DNA of 64,000 nt, from NCBI GenBank assembly GCA_963934855.1, contig CAWWAC010000003.1, positions 102,933 to 166,932 on the forward strand, given 5' to 3'. Shown here piece by piece: positions 34,589-42,401 of the stretch. Each line of letters starts with the position of its first letter. The first letter of the stretch is position 1. The position numbers were made by a program, and so were the translations under genes. This DNA comes from MAG-120531 sp963934855 (lineage in GTDB: Bacteria > Bacteroidota > Bacteroidia > Flavobacteriales > Flavobacteriaceae). Below the pieces are notes generated by a model. It made no database searches. It had not been told where the DNA came from and was given only the letters and a program-made list of their open reading frames with translations.

Positions 34589-34596
34589 TAGCTTTG
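34589..34596 (+). promoter_or_regulatory. Promoter -7 element (TAGCTTTG)
   Basis: Exact TAnnTTTG match 15 bp before ATG 34612; it sets the start of the small membrane protein and probably also drives crcB. Confidence 0.5.
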
Positions 34597-34611
34597 TGTA
34601 AAAATAGGAAT

Positions 34612-34800
34612 ATGTTTAGTAAGGGACAAATGATCTTTGCCGCGCTTTTTGCAATTGCTTTTATTGTAGCCATCAGCTATGCTTTTATTAAAGAAAAAGA
34701 CCAACACAGGAAAAACTACAAAGGCGTTTTATGGATTCTAATTGGGTTTATCACATTTATTGGCCTGCTCTGGCTTTTAAGAACATATCTTAAACCTTAA
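34612..34800 (+). CDS. Small two-helix membrane protein
   Basis: 62 residues. Two hydrophobic helices (about 5-25 and 38-58) are separated by a charged loop EKDQHRKNYKG. No family function is known to me; similar short proteins occur in Flavobacteriia. A frame extends upstream to 34495, but the promoter at 34589 and the lack of conserved features make ATG 34612 the better start. The gene ends 1 bp before crcB, so the two are probably cotranscribed. Confidence 0.7.
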   Translation: MFSKGQMIFAALFAIAFIVAISYAFIKEKDQHRKNYKGVLWILIGFITFIGLLWLLRTYLKP

Positions 34801-34801
34801 A

Positions 34802-35185
34802 ATGGAACAAATAAGGACCCTGTTTGTTTTGTTTATTGGTGGCGGTTTAGGCACTGTATTGAGGTATGCCCTTAGTAAATTACTAAACCCACTTAGTGAT
34901 CACTTTTATTGGGGTACTTTTAGTGTCAATATTATAGGAAGTCTTATTTTGGGTATTGTTATAGGTTTTAGTTATAAAAATCCAATACTGTACTCCAATA
35001 CTTTTTACCCTTTTTTAGCTATCGGACTCTGTGGTGGCTTTACTACCTTTTCTACTTTTGCCTTAGAGAACCAGAGCTTATTAAAAAGTGGTCATTTTTT
35101 AGAGTTTGGCCTTTATATAGCTTCCAGTCTTGTAATGAGCATATTAGCCATAGGATTAGGACTTTGGATGTCTAAATTTGCATAA
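34802..35185 (+). CDS. crcB: Fluoride channel CrcB/Fluc
   Basis: 127 residues with four membrane helices. GGGLGTVLRYALSK near 14, GTFSVNIIGSLILG near 40 (the Asn of the pore) and GLCGGFTTFSTFALEN near 77 (Phe box) are the Fluc hallmarks. It works as a dual-topology dimer that expels fluoride. No fluoride riboswitch is seen upstream; the small membrane protein gene immediately precedes it. Confidence 0.95.
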   Translation: MEQIRTLFVLFIGGGLGTVLRYALSKLLNPLSDHFYWGTFSVNIIGSLILGIVIGFSYKNPILYSNTFYPFLAIGLCGGFTTFSTFALENQSLLKSGHFLEFGLYIASSLVMSILAIGLGLWMSKFA

Positions 35186-35310
35186 ACACCCATTTATTAT
35201 CTAAAATAAAAACCCTGCTCCTTTTTGTGGGGTAGCATCTATAGTTTTTAACTTTCAACACTCCCCTTTTTTTATTTTATAATGATAATTTTTAGTCATT
35301 ATATTATTAA

Positions 35311-35331
35311 TACCCTTATTTTTTATGGGGT
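35311..35331 (+). promoter_or_regulatory. Candidate nitrogen operator A (TACCC-N12-GGGT)
   Basis: TACCC at 35311-35315, GGG at 35328-35330, then T. It starts 53 bp before copy B. It lies in the 254-bp gap upstream of the P-II gene. Confidence 0.5.
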
Positions 35332-35363
35332 TAAACTTTTAAATTCGTAAAAGTAATACTCTA

Positions 35364-35385
35364 TACCCATAAAAATTAGGGGGTA
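35364..35385 (+). promoter_or_regulatory. Candidate nitrogen operator B (TACCC-N12-GGGTA)
   Basis: Perfect outer palindrome: TACCC at 35364-35368 and GGGTA at 35381-35385. It ends 14 bp upstream of the -7 box, covering the -33 position. Confidence 0.55.
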
Positions 35386-35399
35386 TTATTTAATAATAA

Positions 35400-35407
35400 T
35401 ATGTTTG
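35400..35407 (+). promoter_or_regulatory. P-II/amt operon promoter -7 element (TATGTTTG)
   Basis: Exact TAnnTTTG match 32 bp before the ATG. No TTG is seen at -33; operator B lies there, as expected for an activator-dependent promoter. Confidence 0.55.
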
Positions 35408-35439
35408 TGGCATAATAACTATTAAATAATATAGCCAAT

Positions 35440-35778
35440 ATGAAAAAAGTTGAAGCCATTATTAGAAAATCAAAATTTGACGAAGTCAAAAAAGCATTAC
35501 ATGACATAGAAGTAAATTTCTTTAGTTATTGGGATGTCACCGGTGTAGGAAACGAAAAACAAGGGCATGTGTATAGAGGAATTTCATACAGCACCTCTGA
35601 CATTCAAAGGCGCTTCATTTCTATTGTTATTTCAGATGAATTTTTAGAGCTCACTGTCAATGCTATTTTAGAAGCAGCGGGAACGGGAAACGTAGGAGAT
35701 GGAAAAATATTCGTTTCTGAAGTGCAAGAAGCCTATAGAATAAGGACAAAAGAAAACGGTAAAGCAGGCATAAACTAA
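35440..35778 (+). CDS. Nitrogen regulatory protein P-II
   Basis: 112 residues, the trimeric signal protein that senses 2-oxoglutarate, ATP and ADP and gates the ammonium channel. The start MKKVEAIIRKSKFDEVKKAL and the C-terminal GTGNVGDGKIFVSEVQEAYRIRT (partly quoted) are standard. The T-loop GHVYRGISY is two residues shorter than the GHTELYRGAEY form of proteobacterial GlnK, although both tyrosines remain, so uridylylation is uncertain. It lies 13 bp upstream of amt, the usual glnK-amtB arrangement. Confidence 0.95.
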   Translation: MKKVEAIIRKSKFDEVKKALHDIEVNFFSYWDVTGVGNEKQGHVYRGISYSTSDIQRRFISIVISDEFLELTVNAILEAAGTGNVGDGKIFVSEVQEAYRIRTKENGKAGIN

Positions 35779-35791
35779 GAAATTAAGAAAT

Positions 35792-37036
35792 ATGGAAACA
35801 GCAATTTTCACAGCAAATAACGTATGGATGATGTTATGTACCGCTTTGGTATTTTTTATGCACCTAGGATTCTCATTTTTAGAGATTGGCCTTACCCGTC
35901 AGAAAAACACTATAAATATCCTTTTTAAAAATGTATTTATCATTTGTTCAGGATTACTCCTTTACTATATAGGCGGTTTTAACCTCATGTACCCAGGTGA
36001 TTTTAATGGCTATCTAGGATTTTCCGGATTTGGAATCACACTACCAGAAAATGGATTAACAGCAGATTACGCTTCTGGGGGTTATACCTATTGGACTGAT
36101 TTCCTTTTCCAAGGAATGTTTGCCGCCACAGCAGCCACCATTGTATCTGGTGCAGTTGCAGAGAGAATTAAGATAGGCGGTTTTATGATTTTTACAGTAA
36201 TCTATGTAGGTCTTATATATCCAATTGTAGGGTCCTGGCAATGGGGAGGTGGTTTTTTGAGTAGCCTTGGAGGAGAAAATGGAGGCTTTCATGACTTTGC
36301 AGGCTCTACGCTAGTGCACTCTGTAGGAGGTTGGGCTGCACTGATAGCTATCTACATACTTGGTCCTAGAATTGGGAAATTTGGAGAAGACGGAAAACCG
36401 CAAGCCATTCCAGGACACAACATACCATTAGCTGCCGCTGGTGTCCTTATCTTATGGTTGGGCTGGTTTGGTTTTAATGGGGGTTCTGTACTTTCAGCAG
36501 ATCCTGCAGGAACATCACTCGTATTAGTAACCACTTCGTTGGCAGCAGCAGCAGGCGGAATAGGCGCATTTGTTCTATCTACAATTCTATATAAAAACTA
36601 TGATTTAACCATGTTCTTAAATGGAATACTAGGAGGACTTGTTGGAATTACTGCTGGAGCAGATCTGATGTCTCCAAATGAGGCTGTCATTATAGGATTA
36701 TTAGCTGGACTACTCATTGTGCTCGCAGTTTCTTTTATAGATAAAATAAAATTAGATGACCCAGTTGGAGCAGTTGCAGTACACCTAATCTGTGGTATTT
36801 TTGGTACGCTAGTAGTAGGTGTTTTTGGAGCAAAAGCAGGATTTGATCAGTTCTTATATCAATTGGCCGGAGTAGGCGCTACCGCAATTTTTTGCTCTTT
36901 ATCTGCTTTTATTATTTTATTCACAATTAAAAAGATAGGGGGCATTAGAGTTTCTAAAGAAGAAGAGATTGAAGGTCTTGATCTTCATGAACACGGAATG
37001 GACGCCTATCCAGATTTTAGATTAGACCAACACTAA
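35792..37036 (+). CDS. amtB: Ammonium transporter Amt
   Basis: 414 residues with 11 membrane helices. DFAGSTLVHSVGGWAAL near 170 (first pore histidine), GHNIPLAAAGVLILWLGWFGFNGGS near 207 (partly quoted) and VAVHLICGIFGTL near 330 (second pore histidine region) are the Amt/Mep/Rh hallmarks. It imports ammonium and is normally blocked by P-II, encoded just upstream. A 10-bp perfect hairpin follows its stop, before the porin gene. Confidence 0.97.
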   Translation: METAIFTANNVWMMLCTALVFFMHLGFSFLEIGLTRQKNTINILFKNVFIICSGLLLYYIGGFNLMYPGDFNGYLGFSGFGITLPENGLTADYASGGYTYWTDFLFQGMFAATAATIVSGAVAERIKIGGFMIFTVIYVGLIYPIVGSWQWGGGFLSSLGGENGGFHDFAGSTLVHSVGGWAALIAIYILGPRIGKFGEDGKPQAIPGHNIPLAAAGVLILWLGWFGFNGGSVLSADPAGTSLVLVTTSLAAAAGGIGAFVLSTILYKNYDLTMFLNGILGGLVGITAGADLMSPNEAVIIGLLAGLLIVLAVSFIDKIKLDDPVGAVAVHLICGIFGTLVVGVFGAKAGFDQFLYQLAGVGATAIFCSLSAFIILFTIKKIGGIRVSKEEEIEGLDLHEHGMDAYPDFRLDQH

Positions 37037-37057
37037 ACAAAAACTATACAAACGGCA

Positions 37058-37083
37058 ACGGAGCGTTCTGTAAAACGCTCCGT
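37058..37083 (+). other. Intercistronic hairpin between amtB and the porin gene
   Basis: Perfect 10-bp stem ACGGAGCGTT / AACGCTCCGT with a CTGTAA loop and no T-run. It probably stabilises or attenuates the mRNA rather than fully terminating it. Confidence 0.7.
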
Positions 37084-37113
37084 CTGTTAAAAACCATTTA
37101 AAACCGAATTCTC

Positions 37114-38172
37114 ATGATTTTTAAAACTTATACAAATAAAGCAAAATATTTAATGCTAAGCATTGCTTTAGCGACCTCTTCTTTTATGATTGCTCAAGAC
37201 ACAAAACAAGATACTATTCCTAAATTTAGAATAAGTGGAACGGTAGATGCTTATTTTAGAAGCAATTTAAACGCTCCAAATGTAGGAGATAATACCATGG
37301 CACCAGGGAGTTCCTTTGCTCAGTTATCAGGATTTGCTCTAGGCATGGCCAATATTATTACTGCCTATGAAGGAGAAAAAGTAGGCTTTGTAGCAGACTT
37401 AGTCTTTGGCCCCAGAGGGACCGATGCTATTTTTAACTCTCCCATGTACTCATCTACAGGAAACGTAGTAAACCAATTGTATATGTATTGGAATGTAAGT
37501 GAGAAAGTTACTTTAACTATGGGTAATTTCAATACATTTTTAGGATATGAAGTGATTTCTCCTGCAGCTAATTTTAATTACAGCACCTCTTATTTGTTTT
37601 CTTACGGCCCCTTCAGTCATACTGGTATTAAGGCAGATTTTGCTCTAGGTGAAGATCTATCAGCTATGATTGGAGTGTTTAACCCTACAGACTTAACAGA
37701 ATACAATCCCACGGGAATTTATGCTTTTGGTGCTCAATTGGGATATAAAGGGCAATATGTAAACCTTATTACAGACAGTGGCGCTTATGAGTTAGATTAT
37801 ACAGGGGGGTTCTCTCTGTCAGATCACTTTTACTTAGGCTTAAATGCCGCTGTTTATGACAATGATGGAACAGGATTTGCAGGTGTTGCTCTTTACCCTC
37901 AGCTTAGCACCTCAGACACTTTTGCACTAGGCCTAAGGGGAGAATATTTTGTTGAATCTGGCGCTTATGGAGCTATTGATCAGATAGGAAATGGAACTGA
38001 AGACGGCAGCGTATTTGCACTAACCCTTACAGCTAGTGCATCTGTAGGAAATTTAATACTAAAGCCTGAGTTTAGAATTGACAATGCGTCTGATGACAGT
38101 TTTTTAAATACAAAATTTGCGCCACAAAAGAGTCTTTCCTCTTTTTTATTGGCAGCCGTATATGTCTTTTAA
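37114..38172 (+). CDS. Outer-membrane beta-barrel porin (BBP2/OmpL-like), ammonium-linked
   Basis: 352 residues. A signal peptide ends near 28 (SIALATSSFMIAQ). The mature protein alternates polar and hydrophobic residues, as in a beta-barrel, and ends in aromatic-terminated LLAAVYVF. KFRISGTVDAYFRSN, LYMYWNVSEKVTLTMGNFNT and YSYGPFSHTG-like SYGPFSHTGIKADFALG match the putative beta-barrel porin-2 family. It follows amtB by 77 bp with only a hairpin between, so it probably allows ammonium or small solutes through the outer membrane under nitrogen limitation. This role is inference from context. Confidence 0.85.
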   Translation: MIFKTYTNKAKYLMLSIALATSSFMIAQDTKQDTIPKFRISGTVDAYFRSNLNAPNVGDNTMAPGSSFAQLSGFALGMANIITAYEGEKVGFVADLVFGPRGTDAIFNSPMYSSTGNVVNQLYMYWNVSEKVTLTMGNFNTFLGYEVISPAANFNYSTSYLFSYGPFSHTGIKADFALGEDLSAMIGVFNPTDLTEYNPTGIYAFGAQLGYKGQYVNLITDSGAYELDYTGGFSLSDHFYLGLNAAVYDNDGTGFAGVALYPQLSTSDTFALGLRGEYFVESGAYGAIDQIGNGTEDGSVFALTLTASASVGNLILKPEFRIDNASDDSFLNTKFAPQKSLSSFLLAAVYVF

Positions 38173-38224
38173 AAAAACCTAAAGTAACAAGCAATCCAAT
38201 ATATTTTAAGTTTAGTTTAGAACA

Positions 38225-38252
38225 AAAACCCAGCCTAAAGCTGGGTTTTTTA
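38225..38252 (+). terminator. Bidirectional intrinsic terminator after the porin gene
   Basis: AACCCAGC / GCTGGGTT stem, five-base loop, followed by a T-run, with A-run upstream. It serves the ammonium operon and the convergent DUF1684 gene. Confidence 0.85.
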
Positions 38253-38960
38253 ATGAGTGTACCCCAATACCCCTGCGGTTATTCTCACATCTAAATTATT
38301 TACAGCGGGCACAATTGGACATGAATACTTTTTATTATAGGCACAGTATGGGTTATAAGCCTTATTGAAATCTATTAAAATACTGTCTTTATCTGTGAGT
38401 CTTAGGTCTATATAACGCCCCCCTCCATAGGTTTCATTTCCATTGGTAAGGTCTGAAAATGGGAGAAATAAATAATCTTCAAAACCTTCTTTCTCCAATA
38501 AATCTTGGCTTTGGTATACCTCTAATTGAAAAGGCAAGCCCTGCAGCTCAAAAAATAACTGACCGTACAACCGCTCTTGAGAAATACGCCCTGTAGTCGT
38601 TAACATTCCAAAGGGAAGTGCTTCTGGTGTTTTAATTAAACGCGCCATGGTGATATACTGAGCATTTGGAGGAAAAAACTCAAGTTTCTCAAAAATCATT
38701 TTATCTGAAGGTGTTAAAGGAGAATCTTCTGGATCCTTAAAAGATTCATTTAATGCTTTCTGAAAGAGCACAATAGACTTTAAAAGACTGTCTCTATTTA
38801 TTAAAACTTTGTCTGTGTTTTTCATGAGAAGCTTTGGAGCTGGCTCATCTGTGTTGTCATGATACTTTTTAGATTGCTTACAAGAGCTCAGACCACCCAA
38901 CAAAAATATAATGAACAAAAATTTATTTAAAATCTTCCTCTCTAATTCCATAAAATCCAT
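38250..38960 (-). CDS. DUF1684 lipoprotein
   Basis: 236 residues. A signal peptide ends at lipobox LSSC (Cys near 27). DUF1684 features are clear: SPLTPSDKMIFEKLEFFPPN, RISQERLYGQLFFELQG, FLPFSDLTNGNETYGGGRYI and the final DFNKAYNPYCAYNKKYSCPI. The family is widespread and of unknown function. The gene start overlaps the upstream gene by 38 bp (29 bp if ATG 38951 is used), so the pair is translationally coupled. Confidence 0.88.
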   Translation of the reverse strand: MDFMELERKILNKFLFIIFLLGGLSSCKQSKKYHDNTDEPAPKLLMKNTDKVLINRDSLLKSIVLFQKALNESFKDPEDSPLTPSDKMIFEKLEFFPPNAQYITMARLIKTPEALPFGMLTTTGRISQERLYGQLFFELQGLPFQLEVYQSQDLLEKEGFEDYLFLPFSDLTNGNETYGGGRYIDLRLTDKDSILIDFNKAYNPYCAYNKKYSCPIVPAVNNLDVRITAGVLGYTH

Positions 38961-39606
38961 TTTTTAAATACACTTCTAACAAGGCTTGATACTCTGGCAT
39001 AATTCTCAAAAGACCCGTAGCTGGTAAAGATAAAAGCAGCTCTAAATTATTAAAACCATTCTTAAAAGCTTCTTCTAAATAAAATAGAGCGGTTCCGTAA
39101 TCTTCCACTTTACTGCTGTAAGAAATTACCGACAAATATGCTATATAATCTGTAGGGTTTACAATAGTTCTGAGCATTAATAAAAAAACCAAAGCTGGAA
39201 TGTCTCTAAAGGCAGAAGGCCTATTGGCTTCTAACTCATAGGTGTTGCTGAGTAGCACCCTCATCATAGTGACACTTTTCTTTGCAAAGACTATTTTTAA
39301 GGAGTTAAATGGGGTAGCCGACAGCGTATCAGAAATAATAGTTTGGTATTGATTGTATTGGTATTGCCACCAACCTAAATTGTCAAAATTCCTTTTGTCT
39401 AAGTCTTCCATAAGAGCAAAAGAAAAAAAAAGTTCCTTTTCTTCTAAGGTGTTTTCTAAGGCTCTTTGGTAGCGCTTCGCTTGTCTCACTTCCTTTTTAG
39501 CGGCTCTCAATTCATCTCTGCTAAGGTCATTTTCCTGAGCAGACGCATGACCTAAAACCCTGAGGAGCAAGAAAAAAAATAAGAGGTATTTAAAAAAAAA
39601 TTTCAT
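38923..39606 (-). CDS. Secreted protein, TPR-like helices, unknown function
   Basis: 227 residues. Signal peptide MKFFFKYLLFFFLLLRVLGHASA. The first mature segment is highly charged and helical (RDELRAAKKEVRQAKRYQRA). The C-terminal part, DYGTALFYLEEAFKNGFNN followed by MPEYQALLEVYLKNG, resembles a tetratricopeptide repeat pair. I do not recognise a named family. It overlaps the DUF1684 gene and probably works with it at the cell envelope. Confidence 0.75.
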   Translation of the reverse strand: MKFFFKYLLFFFLLLRVLGHASAQENDLSRDELRAAKKEVRQAKRYQRALENTLEEKELFFSFALMEDLDKRNFDNLGWWQYQYNQYQTIISDTLSATPFNSLKIVFAKKSVTMMRVLLSNTYELEANRPSAFRDIPALVFLLMLRTIVNPTDYIAYLSVISYSSKVEDYGTALFYLEEAFKNGFNNLELLLSLPATGLLRIMPEYQALLEVYLKNGFYGIREEDFK

Positions 39607-39630
39607 GTATAAATATAAGCAAATATGAAT

Positions 39631-40077
39631 TTAAAAAGGCTTAAGAGGAGCAGATGAAACTACCTCAGATAAGATAATATGTGTTCTGGTCTCACCGTAC
39701 TGAATGAGAATATCAATAAACTTCTCCAAATGTATCTGGTCTCTGAGCACCACCTCCATCATAATATTTTCATTTCCAGTTATTCTATAACAATTCACCA
39801 CTTCAGAATAAGTTTTCACTACCTCTAAGAATGGTTTTAATTTTCCTACAAAAGCCCTAAGGGTAATCATGGCTTTTAGCTGATACCCCATTTTAGCATA
39901 GGCTACTTTGGTGTGATACTTTAAAATAACACCCGTGTCTTCCATTTTTTTAACCCGTTCAGCCACTGCTGGTGGTGTGAGGCCTACATACCTTCCAATT
40001 TCTGCAAAAGAAACCCTTGCATGTTTTTGTAAAGCCTCTATAATTTTATTATTCAAAGAGTCTAGCTTACTAATCAT
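39631..40077 (-). CDS. Lrp/AsnC-family transcriptional regulator
   Basis: 148 residues. An N-terminal winged helix-turn-helix (SLNNKIIEALQKHARVSFAEIG then TPPAVAERVKKMEDTGVI, partly quoted) is followed by the RAM ligand-binding domain with EVVNCYRITGNENIMMEVV near 95. The family controls amino acid metabolism and transport in response to amino acids. It is divergent from the hypothetical gene at 40195. Its targets cannot be read from the sequence. Confidence 0.95.
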   Translation of the reverse strand: MISKLDSLNNKIIEALQKHARVSFAEIGRYVGLTPPAVAERVKKMEDTGVILKYHTKVAYAKMGYQLKAMITLRAFVGKLKPFLEVVKTYSEVVNCYRITGNENIMMEVVLRDQIHLEKFIDILIQYGETRTHIILSEVVSSAPLKPF

Positions 40078-40194
40078 AAGTTTAATGATGTGTATTTTTA
40101 ATAAAAGTAAGAAAAAAAAATAATTACAATCATAATCAAAATAAATAAAGTAGAAATTACTATTATTTTTAAAAATATAATGGAAGTATAAAAT

Positions 40195-40575
40195 ATGACT
40201 GCAAAAGCTCCAAAATACATTGTTAACAAGGCATCTGAATTAGATGTGCTGGGTAACGCTTTGGCCAGCTATCTATCTTATGACCTTTCACTTCTAAGCC
40301 ATTATAAACATTGGAGTTTAAGCCATGTAATTACACATAGTTTACTCACAGATACTAGGCTTTTGGTAAAATCATTGAAAAAGCTTTCAAAAATTCAATG
40401 CAAACAGGAACGTCGTTCCATGTTAAAAAATATTCATTACATAATTGACAATATATATTCTTATTGCAAGGGTTTAGAATACCACAAACATGCAAATCTA
40501 GATTACCTTGGTATCTACAAAAGAGAACTCCAACAATTTAGATCGCTTTTTCATAAATGGGCTAGAATTTATTAA
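40195..40575 (+). CDS. Hypothetical protein, all-helical, His/Lys/Tyr-rich
   Basis: 126 residues with no family I recognise. The sequence looks helical throughout, with a His-containing stretch SHYKHWSLSHVITHSLLTDTR near 35-55 (partly quoted) and a basic segment KSLKKLSKIQCKQERRS. There is no signal peptide or membrane helix. It starts at ATG 40195 after an AT-rich 115-bp gap shared with the Lrp gene. Divergent placement next to a regulator gene suggests Lrp control, which is speculative. Confidence 0.6.
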   Translation: MTAKAPKYIVNKASELDVLGNALASYLSYDLSLLSHYKHWSLSHVITHSLLTDTRLLVKSLKKLSKIQCKQERRSMLKNIHYIIDNIYSYCKGLEYHKHANLDYLGIYKRELQQFRSLFHKWARIY

Positions 40576-40658
40576 AAAATAAAAGACAATATATAAAAGT
40601 ATACTGCGTTAATCTATTAACAACCAATACATTTCATTATTGTTTTTTTTAAATTTAG

Positions 40659-41465
40659 TTAGTTTAAAACCGGTGGAGACATCGGTTTTATCTGTTTTAG
40701 ATACTTTAGTACCGCCCTATTAAAAATATCGGGTTGCTCTACATTCACCACATGACCACAGGCCTCTACTACAAATAAAGAGGCTGCGTAGTGAGCAGAC
40801 GTCAACTTCTTAACTGCAGGCAAAAACAAATAATCTTCTTCTCCCATGACATATAGAGTGGGTATCTTAACTTCTACACTTCTAAAAAATCTAAGCAAAG
40901 GGTTAATCTCTGCTGTGAGCTTAAACCATTTAATAAATTCTTTTTGGTAGAGTTTTTTAGCCTCTCTTACAAAAAGAGTTCTAGATTCTTTGTGGTTCTT
41001 ATTGGGCATAATCACAAAAGCGAAAAAAGAATACAACCACAAATACGGCACCACAGATTTAAAAATAATGCCCAAACGCATAAGCAACTGAGACCTGAAA
41101 TTGAGTTTTAAAATAGCCCCACCCATCACCATGCTAAGTACTCTATCTGGATTTTTCTCTGCTAAATTTCTAATGAGAATGGTGCCTAATGAAATACCTA
41201 TAAAATGAGATTTTTGGATTTTTTCATGATCTAAAACCTCCACAATGTCTTGAGTGATGGAGTTAAAAGTATACTTTTTATCAAAAGCGTTTTTAAGAGG
41301 AACTTTTGAGTTTCCATGCCCACGTAAATCTAATAAAAGCACATTGTAAATTTGTTTAAATGATTTAAGCTGTTTAAACCATATAGAAGAGCTCCCTCCT
41401 GCTCCATGAACAAAAGTGACCCATTCTTGAGCTTCAGCATGTCTGTAACAGTTGTAATTAATCAA
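40659..41465 (-). CDS. Alpha/beta hydrolase
   Basis: 268 residues. The oxyanion segment FVHGAGGSSSIWF lies near 18, LLLDLRGHGNSKVP near 45, the nucleophile elbow GISLGT near 95 (GxSxG), the acid in VMGEEDYLFLP near 212, and the catalytic His in ACGHVVNVEQP near 240. It is probably an esterase or lyase; the substrate is unknown. It lies 34 bp after pyrF and may be the last gene of the purM-prfA-pyrF set. Confidence 0.88.
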   Translation of the reverse strand: MINYNCYRHAEAQEWVTFVHGAGGSSSIWFKQLKSFKQIYNVLLLDLRGHGNSKVPLKNAFDKKYTFNSITQDIVEVLDHEKIQKSHFIGISLGTILIRNLAEKNPDRVLSMVMGGAILKLNFRSQLLMRLGIIFKSVVPYLWLYSFFAFVIMPNKNHKESRTLFVREAKKLYQKEFIKWFKLTAEINPLLRFFRSVEVKIPTLYVMGEEDYLFLPAVKKLTSAHYAASLFVVEACGHVVNVEQPDIFNRAVLKYLKQIKPMSPPVLN

Positions 41466-41499
41466 GGGATATATTTATATTTGTTCTAAAATAAGGAAA

Positions 41500-42333
41500 T
41501 TAATTGACAAGCTTGTGGGCTTTTAAAATAGAAGCCATTTCTTCTTGTAATTTTCTAGCTTCTGTTGCGGCTGCTTCATGAAAACCATTGTCATTAGACG
41601 CATAAATAATAGCCCTAGAAGAGTTCACCAGTAAGCCTATCTGTGAATTGAGTCCGTGATCACACACCTCTTGCAAACTACCTCCCTGTGCACCTACTCC
41701 AGGAACCAACAAAAAACTATCTGGTATTATTTTTCTAATATCTGAAAGTGCAGAGGCTTGTGTGGCGCCTACCACATACATAAGCCTCTCAGCATTTTTG
41801 TACTGTGCTGCGGTTTCTAATACCGTTTCATATAAATACTGGCCATTGCCCATTGGGAGTATTTGGTAATCTGCTGCACCACTGTTAGAAGTGAGTCCCA
41901 AAAGAATGGTAAACTTATTTTCAAAAGCTAAAAAAGGTTCTATAGAATCTTTCCCCATATAGGGAGCCACTGTAATAGAGTCAAAACCTAAGTCTTCAAA
42001 AAATGCCTTGGCATAACGGCTAGAAGTATTTCCAATATCTCCTCTTTTAGCGTCTGCAATGGTAAAAACCTCTGGATAAAATTCATTTAAGTATTGAATG
42101 GTCTTTTCTAAAGACCTCCAGCCTTTCACACCATAAGCCTCATAGAAGGCTGTATTGGGCTTATAAGCTACTGCAAATGAGTGTGTAGCGTCTATAATAG
42201 CCTTATTAAACGCAAAAATAGGATCTTGTTCCTCCAGTAAATGTGGGGGTATTTTTTCTAAATCAACATCCAATCCAATACATAAAAAGGATGCTTTTTT
42301 TTTGATCTGATCTAATAAAAATGCGGTAGTCAT
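41500..42333 (-). CDS. pyrF: Orotidine 5'-phosphate decarboxylase (type 2)
   Basis: 277 residues, the longer type 2 form. The catalytic motif is IADAKRGDIGNTSSRYA near 92 (D-K-x-x-D), with FLCIGLDVDLEKIP at the start and LLVPGVGAQGGSL near 210 at the phosphate site. It makes UMP from OMP. It follows prfA by 68 bp; purM-prfA-pyrF order is common in Flavobacteriia. Confidence 0.96.
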   Translation of the reverse strand: MTTAFLLDQIKKKASFLCIGLDVDLEKIPPHLLEEQDPIFAFNKAIIDATHSFAVAYKPNTAFYEAYGVKGWRSLEKTIQYLNEFYPEVFTIADAKRGDIGNTSSRYAKAFFEDLGFDSITVAPYMGKDSIEPFLAFENKFTILLGLTSNSGAADYQILPMGNGQYLYETVLETAAQYKNAERLMYVVGATQASALSDIRKIIPDSFLLVPGVGAQGGSLQEVCDHGLNSQIGLLVNSSRAIIYASNDNGFHEAAATEARKLQEEMASILKAHKLVN

Positions 42334-42401
42334 ATGTTTATTTGTCTTTACTAAAAGGAATAAAACAGGCTATAATTGTATTAAAACAGCATAATTATTG
42401 A

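Noticed and set aside
34495..34611. Upstream extension of the small membrane protein gene
   Set aside because: The added residues are Phe/Cys-rich and not conserved-looking, and the promoter -7 box at 34589 lies inside the extension.
34551..34801. Fluoride riboswitch in front of crcB
   Set aside because: No sequence resembling the conserved crcB-motif aptamer was found in the leader.
35395..35425. Sigma-54-like TGGCAT upstream of the P-II gene
   Set aside because: The expected GC at -12, ten bases after the GG, is missing; an exact TAnnTTTG element fits better.
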